Shown piece after piece: positions 9,473 through 21,504 of a stretch of DNA of 64,000 nt (position 1 is its first letter; every line of letters begins with the position of its first letter). The stretch lies in assembly GCA_964035575.1 (NCBI GenBank), contig OZ037846.1, positions 709,501 to 773,500 on the forward strand. Direction: 5' to 3'. The position numbers and the translations under genes were made by a program. Under the pieces are notes generated by a model. That model ran no database searches and was not told where the DNA came from. It saw only the letters and a program-made list of their open reading frames with translations. This DNA comes from Rhynchopus sp. YZ270_cl-10. Lineage: Eukaryota; Euglenozoa; Diplonemea; Diplonemida; Diplonemidae.

Positions 9473-9900
9473 CACAGTATACACAGTATACACAGTATAC
9501 ACAGTATACACAGTATACACAGTATACACAGTATACACAGTATACACAGTATACACAGTATACACAGTATACACAGTATACACAGTATACACAGTATACA
9601 CAGTATACACAGTATACACAGTATACACAGTATACACAGTATACACAGTATACACAGTATACACAGTATACACAGTATACACAGTATACACAGTATACAC
9701 AGTATACACAGTATACACAGTATACACAGAAAACACAGAAGACACAGTATACACAGTATACACAGTATACACAGTATACACAGTATACACAGTATACACA
9801 GCATACACAGTATACACAGTATACACAGTATACACAGTATACACAGTATACACAGTATACACAGTATACACAGTATACACAGTATACACAGTATACACAG
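9473..9900. repeat. 9-bp microsatellite (CACAGTATA)n
   Basis: About 47 copies of CACAGTATA with a few interruptions near 9723-9750 and 9800. Both strands are open in several frames only because the unit length is a multiple of three without stops (VYT repeats), so no protein is called here. The unit extends the 7-bp CACAGTA and 5-bp CAGTA units found elsewhere in the window. Confidence 0.95.
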
Positions 9901-9951
9901 TTTTCACAGACGGAAATTTCCCAGGGTCGGGAAGAATGTTAACTCACAGCC

Positions 9952-10507
9952 CAGGGTGTCTCCTAATTCTGGAAATTTTTCAAAATTCCGACATCCGGAA
10001 GCAATTTTTTTCCCTGGAAAAAAGTGGGTTTGCAGCCCCAAAACATACTGCGATTGGCATTTCCGGAATCCGTCCGCGCTGTGGTGGGGTCACTTTGCCG
10101 AAATAGCCAAGTTCTTGGTTTTGGACAAAATGAGTGTAAGGTAAAGGGGGTAGGTAAATCCCACAACCCAGATTTTCTCCCTGATCCTGAAAACATGAAA
10201 ATGCCCGAAAACACCGGCATTTGCATTTTCGGAATCCGTCCGGCCAGTGGTGGGGTCAATTTGCCAAAATGGACAAGTTCTTGCTTGTGGTCAAAACCCG
10301 TCAGCGTAACGTAAAGGGGGCCAAGTGTTTGCCTGTAGAAACTGGTAGGAACAGACAGCGCCGCAGGCGCACGGTACCCAACATACTTTTTTCGGGAAAA
10401 TACCAAAACATAAGCACTTTAAACACGTCCCTAATTTTTCCGCAAACTTTTTCCCTGGCAATTTTTTTCCAAAGACCGGAAGCGGAAGCAAATTAGGAAA
10501 CACCCTG
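9952..10507. mobile_element. Non-autonomous hAT-like element nested in the Harbinger-like element
   Basis: The ends are CAGGGTGTCTCCTAATT and AATTAGGAAACACCCTG. The flanking 8 bp are TCACAGCC (9944-9951) and ACACAGCC (10508-10515), a 7/8 duplication. TIR and subterminal GGAAAATTTTTC words match the element at 6675-7724. Two tandem copies of the AGTGGTGGGGTCAA repeat lie inside. No transposase. Confidence 0.72.
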
Positions 10508-10966
10508 ACACAGCCCCAACACAAAAAAATTGAAAAAAACTTTTTTTCAAAAAAACTTTTTTCCCCAAAAATCTCAAAAAAACCTAGGCAGGCAGGACGC
10601 GAACGCATAAAAAAAGTTTGTTTGCCCTAAAGAGAGAAAGTTTTTTTTTTCGTTGATCGCCCCAAATCCCGATCGAAGGGAGGGACTGCGTAGGAGCTGT
10701 GTTGCAAGCCTCTCGTTCGTGAATCACCTCGAATTGTGTTCGTATCGTATACTATTCTATACCGCTCCCGACAATAGAGAAGATAGAGAGAAATGCGTAA
10801 GAACAGATTTGAAAAAAAAGAAAAAAAAAAAAAAAAAAGAAAAAAAAAGCAACCGGCTTTAAATTAATTCCGTAAAAAGTTCTAATTTGTAGAAAATAAT
10901 AGTGTGGGTACGCGCTGTGCAAAGAACACTCCTTTATTAAAAAGAAAAAAAAAAATAAAAGTTGAA

Positions 10967-11020
10967 AAGATGATCCTGTGTTGCAAGCCTCTCGTGCTTA
11001 GTCACCTTTTATATAAAAAA
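10967..11020 (+). repeat. Dispersed hairpin repeat family F2, representative copy
   Basis: The unit reads AAGATGAACC, then a CTAAGCCTCTCGTGCTTAG hairpin, then CCACCTTT, usually preceded by a short A-run. Other copies start near 6577, 11307, 20418, 24108, 24785, 26567 (helicase intron 3), 53190 and 53538, all on the plus strand. The helix CTAAG/CTTAG is kept while the loop varies. A related variant with CTCTCGTGCACACACATC ends occurs at 780, 15164, 24650 and 46735. Function unknown. Confidence 0.55.
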
Positions 11021-11612
11021 AAAACCTCCCCCTTACATACGGTTATCAGAAACTACACGACTCTGTGGTCTCTTGTCAGACAAAATGAAAATGAAATGTC
11101 AAGAAAGCATGACATAGAAAATAACAAGCAACCCACTTAACAATGACAAAGTGGTTGCTTGTCATCTATTTCGCTTTGTCATTTCGTCGGGGAAGGGGGA
11201 AAAAGAACCAAGGTATTTCAACACATGCATTCAATAAATTGAGAGCATAGGTACAGGGGGAAAAGAAAGTAAGCACACACCACCCTTTGCGTCAAAGAAA
11301 ATTAAATAAGAAAAAGTTCATAAGATGACCCCCAAGCCTCTCTGCACTTAGCCACCTAAGAGCCGTCCTTGGTTGTATTACCACTAAAGACAGAAATCAG
11401 TACAATCGTTAAAAAAAAAACAGTGATGACAAATAAAGCAGCAACGCACAAACCTTTTTCTTCACTTTTTTTTTTTTGCGCAATAAAATTTCGCAAAAAA
11501 AAAAAAAATTCAAAAAAAGGGGGTGTGTTGCACAGGAGAGAGTCATTTTTGAGTCGGCTTTTAAAAAAAAAAAAAAATGACCATTTTTTTTTTTTTTTTT
11601 GTTTGGTACATT

Positions 11613-11975
11613 CAGCCCCTCCGCTACGTTTTCAGATTTTTTTTCAGTTCTGTTGCGGGGGTTTTTTTTTCACCCTGCGCCAGTGTCTTATCCAGGGATT
11701 CAGATTTCAAAATAGGGGGATCAGCTGTTTTTGTGCCCAAAAATTTTTCAGCACTGCTGACCAGGGACATTGGGAACAAACATATGGCGCCGCAGGCGAA
11801 AAAAAAATTGGTACAGTGTAAAAATCTAGCTTTTTACAGCACAGTGTCACACATCGAATCCTTTTTTGCGGAGCAAAAAAGGAAAAATGGCGCCGCAGGC
11901 AAAAAAAAATTGAGGTACAGCCTGGATGGTGCGGTCAGCAACCCAGTTCCCCATGGCATCTCGTGGTTCAACCAT

Positions 11976-12006
<31 letters not shown>

Positions 12007-12065
12007 GAAAATTTTCAGACTTCTGTTGCGCCGCAACAGAACTTTATACAGTAGCGGAGCCCCTG
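11613..12065. mobile_element. Non-autonomous hAT-like element, TSD GGTACATT
   Basis: The left end is CAGCCCCTCCGCTACG and the right end GTAGCGGAGCCCCTG. An exact 8-bp duplication GGTACATT lies at 11605-11612 and 12066-12073. The subterminal CTGTTGCG/CGCAACAGAAC words are inverted. The interior includes part of the 3042-type repeat (11700-11930) and a 28-nt T run. The right duplication overlaps the left duplication of the next hAT-like element by seven bases. Confidence 0.88.
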
Positions 12066-12074
12066 GGTACATTA

Positions 12075-12370
12075 CAGGCTCTCCGCTAGGATTTCCGATT
12101 TTGAAAATGTTCTGTTGATGGTCCACGTGGTGGGGTACATGCTTGCGCCGCAGGCGCACGGTACGCAACTTTTTTTTTTTTCAACGCCCGAATTTGACTT
12201 TTTTGGGACGTTTGAGCACTCACCTCTCCATATCTTCTTCTCCTGAGCTTTTTTGACAGGTAGAACGGGTCTGAACCACTCAGCAGAACTTTTTTTTTTT
12301 TTTTTTTTTTCCCATTTTCAAAAAGTTCTGTTGACAATCAACAGAACTTTAGTACCGAGCGGAGAGCCTG
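12075..12370. mobile_element. Non-autonomous hAT-like element, TSD GTACATTA, copy 1
   Basis: The ends CAGGCTCTCCGCT and AGCGGAGAGCCTG are flanked by exact GTACATTA duplications (12067-12074 and 12371-12378). The 296-bp interior contains GTTCTGTTGA/TCAACAGAAC inverted repeats and an F10 hairpin motif (12143-12172). A second, inverted copy of about 85-90% identity is at 47267-47564 with its own target duplication. No coding capacity. Confidence 0.92.
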
Positions 12371-12378
12371 GTACATTA

Positions 12379-14865
12379 TCTGAGCCGTGGGCTTGGACTA
12401 AAAATATGTCATGCGAATGGGGGAGGAGGAGGAGGGATCGGTACACCACTGCCTGCAGCCCCATCTAAAAAAAGAAAAGAGAAACGAAGAACAAGATACC
12501 GTTGTCTGAGCAGTGCCAGGGGTCTGAAGGTGTGTATTGCGCTAAAACGGAGAAAAACTGTAGTCAAGAAACATCGGAGGAAGGGGTAAAAAAAAACCCC
12601 CCTCGCTTTTTTTTACTACCAGTTTTCCCCTGCAAGTTCATAGTTAGCCCATCACACTGTCGGGGCGAGGGGCAGCAGCTACCAATCGTTTAAAAAAAAA
12701 AACTTTGGAAAGAGGAAAAGACACGGTGACCAGTTTGATGTGGGAGAGCGTCAAAAGTGGACGAAAATACTGGTTGAGAACTGCTCCCCTGCGGGAGAGC
12801 GTACGCTCTTCCAAAAAACATCAATTTTTTGACGCTTTCCCGCTCAAACTGGCCGCCGTGGATATGTGGAAGAGAGAAAAAGATTTTTTTCAAGAAGAAC
12901 AGAAAGCTACAGGAACACCGTGCAAGGTGCAGGTATTGGGGTCTTTGCACTACTGGGCTATAAAAAATGAAAGAAACTGAAAAGCGGATTAGCCAATAAA
13001 AATATAGTGCAACAAAAAGAAGGCCCGAACATAGCTGAATTGCACGGAAAATAATACTTGAAAGATGGAAATGCTCCTTTCGCAACACACATCTCGAAAG
13101 AGTTAACGTGAATGTATGAAACCTTGCCTTGAACCTGCAGGGGGGCAGTAATGATTGTTTTTTTTTTTTTTTTTTAATCAGGTGCCTCGTTCTGTTTCAC
13201 GTCGTGCCATTCATTTTATTATTTTCTTCTCTGTTTATACTCAAACGAACCTGCAGGGACGAGGGGAAAGGATGGATACCACCCAACACATTACTATCTG
13301 TAGCTTGCTTGCGTTGACTCGCTTGGACGCAAAAAAAAGAAAAAAAATATTTCAGCCCCGCCGCTACCGTATAAAGTTCTGTTGCACGACGTGAAGAGAT
13401 GTGTACATTTTGATTTTAAATGACCATCTGCTGAAAAGGAGGTTGCCTGTCCATGTATGACAAATGCACCTGATTTTTACCCCGCGTATACTACTATAGG
13501 CGCCTGTTCGCGGGGTAAAAATCAAGTGGCAAATGAAGAAAAATTGTTTCATATACGATCTATTCTACTGAATAGAAGGTATAATAAACAAGAAGAAAAA
13601 GAAAACAAAGAAAAGAAGAAGAAAAACAACAACTTTTTTCGCTTATCGCTCTGCAAACTTGTTGCATTTTTTTTTTTTCCACAGGTGTGAGTTGTGTGAG
13701 TGGTACAGCAAATATTCGAATCCGAAGGGGAAAAAAAAAAAAACAATTTTACAGTCAACACACCTTTCCATCGATTATATCTTCTCTTTTGCCAAATGCT
13801 TGATAAAAACAAATAATAATTGATACAGGCACCTCCCACTGACCCACTGTACAATGCCAGCCATCCGGATGAAAGCATAAGTACCGTACCCAGAGGGTTT
13901 AACGTGCATTTAGTAGGGGCAGGGACGTTTACCTCCCTGAGGACTTAAAAGAAATGTCCCGCATACCCCTCTGGCCAACTGGAGGAAATACAGACAACAC
14001 ACTTCATACCCCGTGAGTGTGGCAAGGCATGGTCAACCCGCTTGGTCTGACCCCAAAAATAATTTCTCTTTTTTTGTTGTGTTGACAATCACTTAGCTCC
14101 AAAAAAAACGGAACAAAGTTCTGTGAGTGTTTTTTATACCTACACTCCAGCCCTGCCACCCAACCCCTTCACAACCCCATTACCCTATTACATAAAACAC
14201 CGTTGGCGCAAAATATTTAAAAAAAAATCATCAAAAAAAAATCAATACAATAAGAACATAAAAGATGGCTGGGGGAGGGGAGAGACACTTACCGTGCAAA
14301 CAAAAGGAAAACGAAAGGAGGGGGTGGAGTTTTGATAAAACGTGCAAGGTGTTGGTCTATGACGCAAAGACACCTTGGGGTGAGTTGTATGTGTGCGCTG
14401 TCCGTGTCCACCACCACCCCCCCTTGACCGGCACTGTGAAAAGAGTGGCAGTGTAAGACACCGTAGCTCCGGTATAGGGGAAGAGGACACATGACCACAT
14501 GACAGAGAGGTTGAAAGTGAAAACGCCTCACCGTTCATCGGCGGGACGCACGGCACAAAAAATAGACTCTGACTTCAGGACAATGACAAAAGAAAAAAAA
14601 AAATGGAAAAAGGAAAAGAAAAAAAATACAGTCAACGCACCTTTCCGTCGATTCTATTTCCGACTTTGCCAAATGCTTGATATATCAATCATTCTTCAAG
14701 TTTGCGTATCACAATATTTATCCCTCGCTCATCCCTATTATACGATAGGCAAACTTGGAGAATGAGTGACATATTTTTAAAAAGATTGTTCGATTATATA
14801 CTACCGTCGTAGGGCAGCAAGCTACATACACATAAAAAAAAAAGAGCAGAAAGAAGGGTTGGAGA
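12379..14865. other. Gene-free region with MITEs and dispersed hairpin repeats
   Basis: No gene is supported. It holds a CACTA-like MITE (12722-12860), a solo hAT-type end (CAGCCCCGCCGCTACC at 13354), a CACCTG palindrome (13467-13531), an F4 repeat (13548-13590, TTTCATATAC..GAATAGAAGG), F8 copies (13752-13808 and 14628-14685, CAACGCACCTTTCCGTCGAT) and an F5 repeat (14505-14555, CGCC..GGCG hairpin). F9 (CCAGCCATCCGGATGAAA) at 13856-13876 recurs at 60497-60518. Confidence 0.5.
12722..12860. mobile_element. CACTA-like MITE, CACGGTGGCCAG family, copy 1
   Basis: The left arm CACGGTGACCAGTTTGATG and the following GGGAGAGCGTCAAAA have an inverted match at the right end (TTTTTGACGCTTTCCCGC..GGCCGCCGTG). 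The inner palindrome GGGAGAGCGTACGCTCTTCC lies in the centre. The flanking dinucleotide GA is duplicated. CAC-start TIRs with 2-3-bp duplications fit the CACTA/EnSpm group. Copy 2 is at 21505-21644. Confidence 0.65.
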
Positions 14866-15070
14866 CACGACGGGACCCAGTGACAAGTGACAAGTGAAAT
14901 CACATCTCATTTCACTTGTCACTTGTCACTCAAAAAAGTCACTTGTCATGACAAGTGATTTTCTATTGGGATATAGGCTATTTACTTGTCATGACAAGTG
15001 GTTTACTTGTCATTTCACTTATCATTCACTTGTCATTTTCATTTGTCACTTGTCACTGGGTCCCGTCGTG
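14866..15070. mobile_element. CACTA-like MITE, CACGACGGGACCC ends
   Basis: TIRs of at least 27 bp begin CACGACGGGACCCAGTGAC. The interior is packed with ACAAGTGA/TCACTTGT words in both orientations, as expected for subterminal repeats of CACTA elements. The dinucleotide GA flanks both ends. The element at 54392-54619 shares the CACGACGG terminus and the ACAAGTGA words. Confidence 0.65.
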
Positions 15071-16019
15071 GAGGGGGGAGGGGAGGGGAGGGGAGGGGAA
15101 GGGGGGTAAATATTACCCCCAAAGCCTTGCTGCTAGCTTTAGTCACCTGAAACAGCAGAAGGATGAATGTGCCTCTCGTGCACATATCTTGAAAAACGGA
15201 TTGAATGACACGGCGAAGGGGGGGGGGGGCTGCACACACACGACGACATTTGTCATGAAATGGCAAAGCACGCTGTACAAAACGGTTGTCGTTAACATTG
15301 TGTGCTTGTTATTGTGCTATGTCATGTCATGATAAGTCTTCGTGCAGTTATAATTCTGTTTCAACGGCACACTCATATTGTGAGTTGCAGCGGGAGAGGG
15401 AGGGAGGGAGGGAGGGAGGGAGGGGAAATAAAGAGAAATTGGAAATCCAAACGCACCGTACAATCGGCGGGACGTAAGGGGCACTGAAAAATAAAAGAAG
15501 AAAAAACATAAACACATACTGACCGAGAACCTTCAGTGCGAAAGCAACCTACAAATAAAAAGTAAGTAAAAAAACTTGAAAGATGAAGAGAAAATGTTCC
15601 TTATGCACAATCTTAACAATCTCTAATAATCCGAACAGAAAAAAGGGGTTTTTTTTAAAAATATTTTAAACCCCTCCGTAATCACTGCTCTTAATCGTAA
15701 CTTTAAAAAAATGGGGGACGCTTGAACGAAAAAAAATTGTGTGGATGCATCAATGCAAAACAAGAACGATCAACAAGAAAGAGCATAATTTTTCTAAGTG
15801 TGCACACCTGCGCACTTCAAAAGAAAGAAACGGTGCGCTCAGCAGAGCAATTTGCCACACAGTGACCATGTACCCCCCGGGTAACATGCTAAATAACACG
15901 CATTTTTGCAGCACGTTTTTAGCATCGTACCTCACAAGGAAAATAGTGTGTTACCCGGGGGCACGTTAAGTCACTGAAGCAGAGGACAGAACACCCCTCC
16001 CATGAATCAAACAAAAGGG
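15071..16019. other. Gene-free spacer with a GGGTAACA inverted repeat
   Basis: No gene is supported. GT..CCCCC-GGGTAACA at 15873-15889 and its inverse (TGTTACCCGGGGGCAC) at 15950-15965 bound a ~95-bp unit that may be another small MITE. F5 (15432-15478) and F2-like (15110-15150) repeats are present. Confidence 0.4.
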
Positions 16020-16178
16020 CACGGCAGACTATGTCAGGGGCACTGCTAGCAGAACTACCAGTCGTAACGACTATGTGCTAAAGTAGTAGTGTTGCTGGTG
16101 TAACACTACTAGTCGTAAAACACTTAGTCATTTGGACTAGTGGCACTACTAGTAGTCCCCCTGACATAGTCTGTCGTG
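16020..16178. mobile_element. CACTA-like MITE, CACGGCAGACTATG ends
   Basis: The ends CACGGCAGACTATGTCAGGG and CCCTGACATAGTCTGTCGTG are inverted repeats with one mismatch. GG flanks both ends (2-bp duplication). The interior is built of ACTAGTAG/CTACTAGT-type words, paralleling the repeated words inside the other CACG-ended elements. Confidence 0.65.
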
Positions 16179-16699
16179 GGTGTTTTTTTTTGCATTTTTT
16201 TGCATTATGCCAGAAAGAAACGTACCGGAGGGGGGGCCTCAGTTGCATTTCAGTAAGTAGGATGAAAAAATCGTGAATCGTGAACCGTGAAAGGGTATCA
16301 GAGAACCTCTTTACGGGGGGGGGCTGGGTATTTGCGACGGTTACCGTAATTTGTCTGGTGTTGTATTACAGTCCAAATAAGGTTGACGGGTTTTTGGGGA
16401 TTTTGGGGGAATTTGAACTACTGTGTGTGGTTTCAAAAAGAGCTTCAAAAAGAATGCTTTGGTGTCCCCGGGGGAGATGTCACGACCTTGAAAATTTTGA
16501 TCAAGATCGTACCAAGGCTTAATTTAAGGTCTTGAAAACCTTGGGGAAATCTTTGAATTCCACGCCTCAAGTGCGCACAGGGATCTGAAAGTTTGTTTGT
16601 GTTTGAAAACTTGGTTGTATTAGTGTAGCCACCCTAGAGTGTGCTCCACTATAGTTTTTGTTTTTTATTTTTTCTACTCTGTTTATTTTGTATTGTATT

Positions 16700-17436
16700 C
16701 AGGGCGTTCGCTATCGCCATCGTTTTTTCCTGATCGTGGCGAAATACCAAAAACCCCGAAATTTTCGTTTTTTTACTGGTGCTTAAAATAGGTCAAAAAA
16801 ATTTTTCCCGCCGGAGAGAAGTTAGTTCGTGGGGTGAATGGTCAAAAAAAATTTGCGATTTGCGCGTGATCCCTTCCCCAGCACAAGTGATATTACAGCT
16901 GAACTTTCCTGATACTAAAACCAGCAAAACGATGGAGAATTTCATCAATCCCCCCTCACTGAGGGTCTCTTTGTGTTGTTTAATCAAACAGATGTACAAG
17001 AGAGAGGCATCCGTCATATGAGACTTCATCCTTATTTTGATTATTTTCAACTCTCTGCCATTGAAGGTAGAGTTGACACGAGCAGTGACACCTTCTATAA
17101 CAGGGGGTACGGTGCACCTTCAGCAGACTGCAGGATTGAGGAGCGAGCGGGAGTGCTGGGGAAACTTCCTCTCACGGCAGGCGGGTTTGCGGATGATTTT
17201 GAGTACAGTGGACACCCCTCTGCGACCCCCCCTCCGGGGGGGTCTACAGGGTGGTGGGGAGAAATCTCTCTCTCTCTTTTTTTTTTTTTTTTTTCCCCTT
17301 TTTTTATTTATTTATTTATTTATACAGGGTTTCGCCCCGGTGGGGCGAAGCCCTGGGGCGAAATAAAATGTCATTTTTTCAGGAAAAGATTTTTTTAACG
17401 AAAAAAAATATTTTTCGCCCCGGGGCGAACGCCCTG
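16700..17436. mobile_element. Non-autonomous hAT-like element, TSD ATTGTATT
   Basis: The ends CAGGGCGTTCGC and GCGAACGCCCTG are flanked by exact 8-bp duplications ATTGTATT (16692-16699 and 17437-17444). Subterminal GGCGAAA words occur on both sides. The centre (16890-17220) is less A/T-rich and is open for about 140 codons (16973-17398 plus), starting MLFNQTDVQERGIRHM. I do not recognise it; it may be captured host sequence. CGCCTCRAGTGCGCACAGGG occurs on both sides of the element (16562 and 17471). Confidence 0.86.
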
Positions 17437-17808
17437 ATTGTATTTCACTGTAGTAACTTTGTAAGTTAACTGCGCCTCGAGTGCGCACAGGGGTCTCATA
17501 GTCCGCAGTCTAAAATAGAAACTAACTTCAGGTTCTGAATAAAAAGAAAACAATGAAAAACAACTTTTTCGTTTATCGCTCCGCAAGCTTGATGTGTTTT
17601 TTCGCTGAAGTGTGAGAGACAGAAAACAATGAGTGAGAAAAACACAAGCTGGCGGGCACGCACCCTTCCGTCGTTTCTTTTTCCTATTGTCAAGTACCTT
17701 GATTTACAAAAAAAATATATATCATCAAGATAAAGCGTAAAAACGTTGAAGAGCATTGGTAGGAAACCATGTATTGTACTATTTTTTTTTTTTTTTTTGT
17801 GTCGACAA

Positions 17809-18431
17809 CAGGGGTTAAGTTAGCTTTTTTTTTTTCTCGCTGAGTCGGGTTTTCTGGGTTTTTTTCGGTTTTTCTGGATTTTGCGAAAAATAACCCATTC
17901 CCTCCGCGAGCGCAGCGAGCGGGAAAATTTTTAAGGTGCACCTCCGCGAGCGTAGCGAGCGGGGAAAAAATTCCGCAATTTTTGGGCAAAGTTCAAAAAT
18001 CCCACTAAAAAATGGGGGGACCCTGGGGATTTTTGGATTTGTCCTAACAATTTTGGAGCATAAATTTGAAGAACAGGACTGGTGTACCCCTCACCAACCT
18101 CAGTTCCCACTTCCTGCCTCATCCGCACTCTCGCAACACTAGTACTGAACCCGAAGTTCGCCAGAGATCCCTGTTGCCTCTTCATATGAATAATTCCCAG
18201 TTCTGACGGGGGTTTGTTTGGGTCGGGAGGATATTTTTTTTCTTAGAGGGTGGGGCGGGAGGGGGCTCCGCCCCCACCCCTACCCCACCTTCCCAGCCTA
18301 CACCACCCAAAAATTTGGATTTTTCGTTTTTTTTTTTTTCAGATTCCATTTTTTTTTTTTTTTTTTGAAAAACCCGAAAACCCGAAAACCGGGTTTTGAA
18401 AACCCAGAAACCCGCCCTAACTTAACCCCTG
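17809..18431. mobile_element. Non-autonomous hAT-like element inserted in an F3 repeat, TSD GTCGACAA
   Basis: The ends CAGGGGTTAAGTTAG and CTAACTTAACCCCTG are flanked by exact GTCGACAA duplications (17801-17808 and 18432-18439). The target is the GTCGACAATCACC head of an F3 repeat, which continues after the element. Subterminal GGGTTTTC/GAAAACCC words are inverted. CGCGAGCGYAGCGAGCGGG occurs twice near the left end. No transposase. Confidence 0.9.
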
Positions 18432-18940
18432 GTCGACAATCACCCTGCTAGTGCAGGATCTGTACTCAATGTCGCCCGAAGGCTATTGTACTTAAAAGAT
18501 ATAAGACGGAGGTTGTCCTCAACTCTGGAAAGTCGCTTTTATTTGTTGTTTATGCATTCGAGTGCTGTGGTATACACAAAAAAAAAAATTTTTTTTTTTT
18601 TGCCCAAAATACAAAACAGAAATACAGCCGTATTCTCATGGAGTCAGATGGGTCAAAATACATCAGAATACACTATACAAATCACTGTTAGTGTCCGTAG
18701 GGGGGTTTTGAAAATGTTTTTTTGTATGTTTTGAAAGTGCTTTGTGCTCTGTTTAATTTTGCTTGATAGTTTTGTAGACGTGGAGTTGGAGAGGAAGGGC
18801 GCGTTACTTTGTATGAGATTACGACTTATCCTCTTTCTCAGCCACTGTCAAATGTCCTTGTCCGTAGGGGGAGAGAGAGTGATGATTGTTGGAAAAATTA
18901 GTAAAATAAAACTTACTTTTTTTTGTTCGGTTCGATCGGA

Positions 18941-19174
18941 CAGGGTTCTCAGGCTTTGACAAAAAAAAAAAAAAAAACTGATTTTTTTGTCAATATTAAG
19001 CTGTCGAAATTCAAAAAAAGAGGTCCAAACGCGGACGTTCTACTCACGCTCGGAACTTTTTTGCAGCTTTGGCCAAGTTGCATTTTTTGGCTGCAAATGT
19101 AGGGGGATTCCCAAAGACATTATTTTTGCGGAGCAAAAATAAAAAAAATTAAGGTACAGTCTGGAAGAACCCTG
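18941..19174. mobile_element. Non-autonomous hAT-like element, CAGGGTTCTCA family, copy 2
   Basis: It starts CAGGGTTCTCAGGC and ends GAAGAACCCTG. The interior matches the 3042-3421 element (GTCGAAATTCAAAA, CTCGGAACTTTTTTGCAG, GGGGATTCCCAAAGACATT). The flanks TCGATCGG(A) and TCGATCGT give a 7/8 duplication if one base is allowed between duplication and end, so the ends are slightly uncertain. Confidence 0.6.
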
Positions 19175-19288
19175 TCGATCGTCGAAAGGGGGGGAAATGG
19201 CTATTTTGGTACTATATATTTTGATTAGACCGCGAGTAGGGGCCTTGCTTAGCATCCTCCGTACATGGTTTCTCAAAGAAAAAAAAAG

Positions 19289-19323
<35 letters not shown>

Positions 19324-20500
19324 AAAACTTGGTTGTATTAGTGTAGCCACCCTAGAGTGTGCTCCACTATTTTTTTTTTTTTTTTTTTTTTTTTGTTGAA
19401 TTGACAAATCACTCAATACCTACACGGCGACCCAAGGAGGTGGCAAGACATGATAAATACCGTCATAACAATGATTGGAACGTAAAAATATTGGAATACT
19501 GAGGTGCTTTCGAAAGTCGGTCAACGACCTGTCAGCGACCTGTCAATATCAGAGGGGGGTGTCCATAAAATCCCTGTGTCAGTGACCTCTCAATATCGAC
19601 CCCTCCCGGAGCACCATGAGGTGGCTTCTTTTTTAGTCGTAAAAATGTTGGAACGCTATAAAAGTTGTTTCATATACATTCTTTTTCTAATGAAAAGAAG
19701 GTACAGAGGGTGCTAAAGAAGTACCCTTGCAAGAAAAAAAACCCCCCCCATCAGCGTTCCAACATTTGTACGACTACGGGATCTGGTATGTATCATACTA
19801 TCATAATATATTTGGTCGCCGTGTACTGGTATTAAGATCTGTACTAAATGTAGGCTGAAGCCTTTTGTACCACAGAAGGTACGCAATTTTTTTTTTTTTT
19901 TGAAAACTTGGTTGTATTAGTGTAGACACCCGAGGATGTGCTCCACTATATACTTTATTTTTTGATAACTTTTGTTGGAGTAGTGTGCAGTTGCCTTGGG
20001 TTGTGTTTGCCACAGTTGGTGCATATATCCACTTTCTTTTTTTTGTTTTTTTTTTTTTTGCATCCTGCTCTGTACAGTGAGAGAAGGAGGGAATACCTCA
20101 CGGCGTGCAACGAGGGTGCAAGCAATGGATAGAAAAGCGATTCATATGAAACAAGGGTTCTGATGGTTGGGGAAGAAGGAGGGAAGAAAAAAATGATAAA
20201 ATACAACTTGACAGCGAATGTGCCGAAAGCATACACATCTGCTTGAAGAAGGGGGGCGAAGACCCCCCCTCCCGTAGAGAGAGGAAGAAGGAAACTGTGG
20301 AGAAACAGGGGAGAAGATGGGGGGAGTGGGGGAAGGGAAGAGGGAGGGGGAAAAACCCACCCCGCACACATGAAGAGAGACTTCGTGTGTGATGTGGTCA
20401 AATTTTCACATTTTTTTTATGTAAGACGGACCTCAGCCTCTCTGTACTTAGCCACCTTTTCAAAAAAGAGAATAGTAGGATCGCGTAAAGTTGTTTCGTT

Positions 20501-20579
20501 TTGATTGACACAAATCCTCCTGTTTGAGGGATGATTTGGCGTACACGGTAATACTATTTTCTCCTGTTAAAGCAAGCTT
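20501..20579 (+). repeat. F7 hairpin repeat, near-identical copy at 29001-29080
   Basis: The unit reads TTGATTGACACAAATCCTCC, TGTTTGAGGGATGATTTGGC, then GTRCACGGTAATACTATTTT and TCTCC. It folds as CAAATC-CTC..GAG-GATTTG. The two copies 8.5 kb apart differ at only a few positions, so this family has spread recently or is under constraint. Confidence 0.6.
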
Positions 20580-21504
20580 CGAAAAAGCTGAGACAGAGAA
20601 GCTGAAAGCGCACACGCCTCACCGTTCATCGGACGCAGGGCACACAAATAATAAGAAAAACCCTGTATGACTGTTCCCATTCAAAAGGGACGGGAATGGG
20701 TGGAGAGGGGTGGCTTTAACACTGCTGGCGGCTTGCTGCTCCACACCAGGGGGGGTGGAAGGAAAATGCGGGAGAGATACCGAATGAGACCAAAAAAAAG
20801 GGGGGGAGGAGAACCCTTTCAAGCCCTTCCCCCCCCACTCCCCCCTTTTTTTTTGCAAGAATCAGCCTGAGAGCGAGAGAGAGAAAGAAGGGGGAGAAGC
20901 AAGAGAGAACGTGCCTCACACAGACACTATTATCATCTGCCTCACCCCCCTCTGCTCTACTGCGCTCTTAACGATTGTGTGGCATCGGGAGGAAAAGTTT
21001 GACTTGAACTACTACAAGCCCTCTCGCGACAGTTTGATGGTATATGACTGGTGAACGGAGAATGAATGTGTGTAACAAGTACTGGTGACACACTCAGGCC
21101 AAGACTGCCTTACTTACTACCTGATTTTTACCCCGCGTATAGGCGCGTATAGGACCGTATACGCGCCTGTATGTTGTACACGGGATAAAAATCAGGTGGC
21201 CTCAACATAAGAAAATTTTAAACTGCATCAGGAAACTGTGCAAAAACCTTTTTTTTTTTGATCAATGCAAAAAACGTAAAAATAAAAGAGAGGTTGAAAA
21301 GTGCAAACGCCACCGTTCATTGGCGGGACGCACGGCACGGAAATAGAATGGCCTATGATCGGAGGCCTTTTCGTGAGTGAACTTATTGGAAAGCGGAGAT
21401 ATGCAACCCAACTGTGGCAACACAACCGAGGCAACTGCACTCATCCAACAATTTATGAAATAAAAAGAAGCTTAAAATGATGGATGCTCCACTTCACGCA
21501 CATC

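Larger units (their letters stand above)
9074..10627. mobile_element. Harbinger-like TIR element (TAA duplication), expanded
   Basis: The left end GGGCAAACAAATTTTTCG..GCGTTCGCGTCCT is matched by the inverted right end AGGACGCGAACGC..GTTTGCCC. TAA flanks both sides (9071-9073 and 10628-10630). A GGG-start TIR with a TWA trinucleotide duplication is the PIF/Harbinger pattern. No transposase is seen. The interior has swollen through a 9-bp microsatellite (9473-9900) and a nested hAT-like element (9952-10507). Assignment rests on ends and duplication only. Confidence 0.6.

Noticed and set aside
9393-10106. VYT-repeat open frames on both strands
   Set aside because: Product of the 9-bp microsatellite (multiple of three, no stops), inside a transposable element.
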